A stretch of DNA of 5,509 bases from Prevotellaceae bacterium (lineage in GTDB: Bacteria > Bacteroidota > Bacteroidia > Bacteroidales > UBA932): NCBI GenBank assembly GCA_031259655.1, contig JAIRLF010000318.1, positions 1 through 5,509 of the forward strand. The letters run 5' to 3'. Below, one piece after another: positions 5,330 to 5,509 of this stretch (position 1 is the stretch's first letter; the number at the start of each line of letters is the position of its first letter). Below the pieces are notes generated by a model. That model was not told the origin of the DNA, searched no databases, and saw only the letters and a list, made by a program, of their open reading frames with translations. A program made the position numbers and the translations under genes.

Positions 5330-5448
5330 ATTATTTTGAGTTCGTTGAACCATCCTTTCGCAGTTTTTCTCTTCATTATTGCCGGAAATGAATATTCGAA
5401 AAGTAGCAGACCATTCGGTTGCAACGGTTTGTCTTGTCCTGAAAACAT
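5320..5448 (-). CDS. Possible 42-codon ORF, doubtful
   Basis: An ATG at 5448 opens a 42-codon frame that begins MFSGQDKPLQPNGLLLFEYS and ends at TGA (5322-5320). The frame stays open upstream to the right edge of the window, so it could instead be the C-terminal end of a longer gene. It would be co-directional with the kinase operon and stop 106 bp before it. Composition is protein-like, with mixed hydrophobic and charged residues and a basic stretch MKRKTAKGW. I recognise no family, and another minus-strand frame is also open over the same DNA. Coding status is uncertain. Confidence 0.25.
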   Translation of the reverse strand: MFSGQDKPLQPNGLLLFEYSFPAIMKRKTAKGWFNELKIIVN

Positions 5449-5509
5449 GTTTACACAAAAAACAGGAAAAATGACAAAAAGACGAAACCGATATGTACGG
5501 TAGACACAG

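Overview
The window looks like chromosomal DNA from an uncultured or poorly described member of the Bacteroidota, probably Bacteroidales. Three intergenic sites fit the TTTG / TAnnTTTG promoter pattern of this phylum, start sites have A/T-rich leaders instead of strong Shine-Dalgarno sequences, and the short CstA, DUF2147 and aspartate kinase proteins read like Bacteroidota versions. No tRNA, rRNA, transposase or CRISPR array was seen.

Layout. The left edge holds the first 24 codons of a minus-strand gene that reads as UMP kinase (pyrH), with its promoter. A gene-free stretch of about 770 bp (74-847) follows and separates pyrH from the divergent aspartate kinase gene. It is filled with repeats: a short CTTTGTGCC array (the 'HKGTKAQR' type of dispersed repeat), a 14-bp inverted repeat around a 49-bp interior, a composite minisatellite of two 23-bp and nine 22-bp units, and a small hairpin just before the aspartate kinase promoter. 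Aspartate kinase (848-2110, +) is complete and monofunctional. About 140 bp of convergent spacer (2111-2251) carries two inverted repeats. The rest is a tightly packed minus-strand operon, read right to left: a NahK-like sugar 1-kinase (4126-5214), a secreted DUF2147 protein (3692-4120) and a CstA-family transporter (2252-3676). A promoter lies just upstream of the kinase. The last 295 bp are AT-rich and hold at most a 42-codon minus-strand ORF and a 12-bp palindrome.

How the genes may work together. PyrH (pyrimidine nucleotides) and LysC (lysine/threonine/methionine/diaminopimelate) are housekeeping genes that share only a divergent promoter region. The three-gene operon couples a predicted cytoplasmic sugar kinase, a small exported protein and an inner-membrane carbon-starvation transporter, which suggests use of a carbon source; the substrates cannot be read from sequence. 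The least ordinary part is the minisatellite region between pyrH and lysC.
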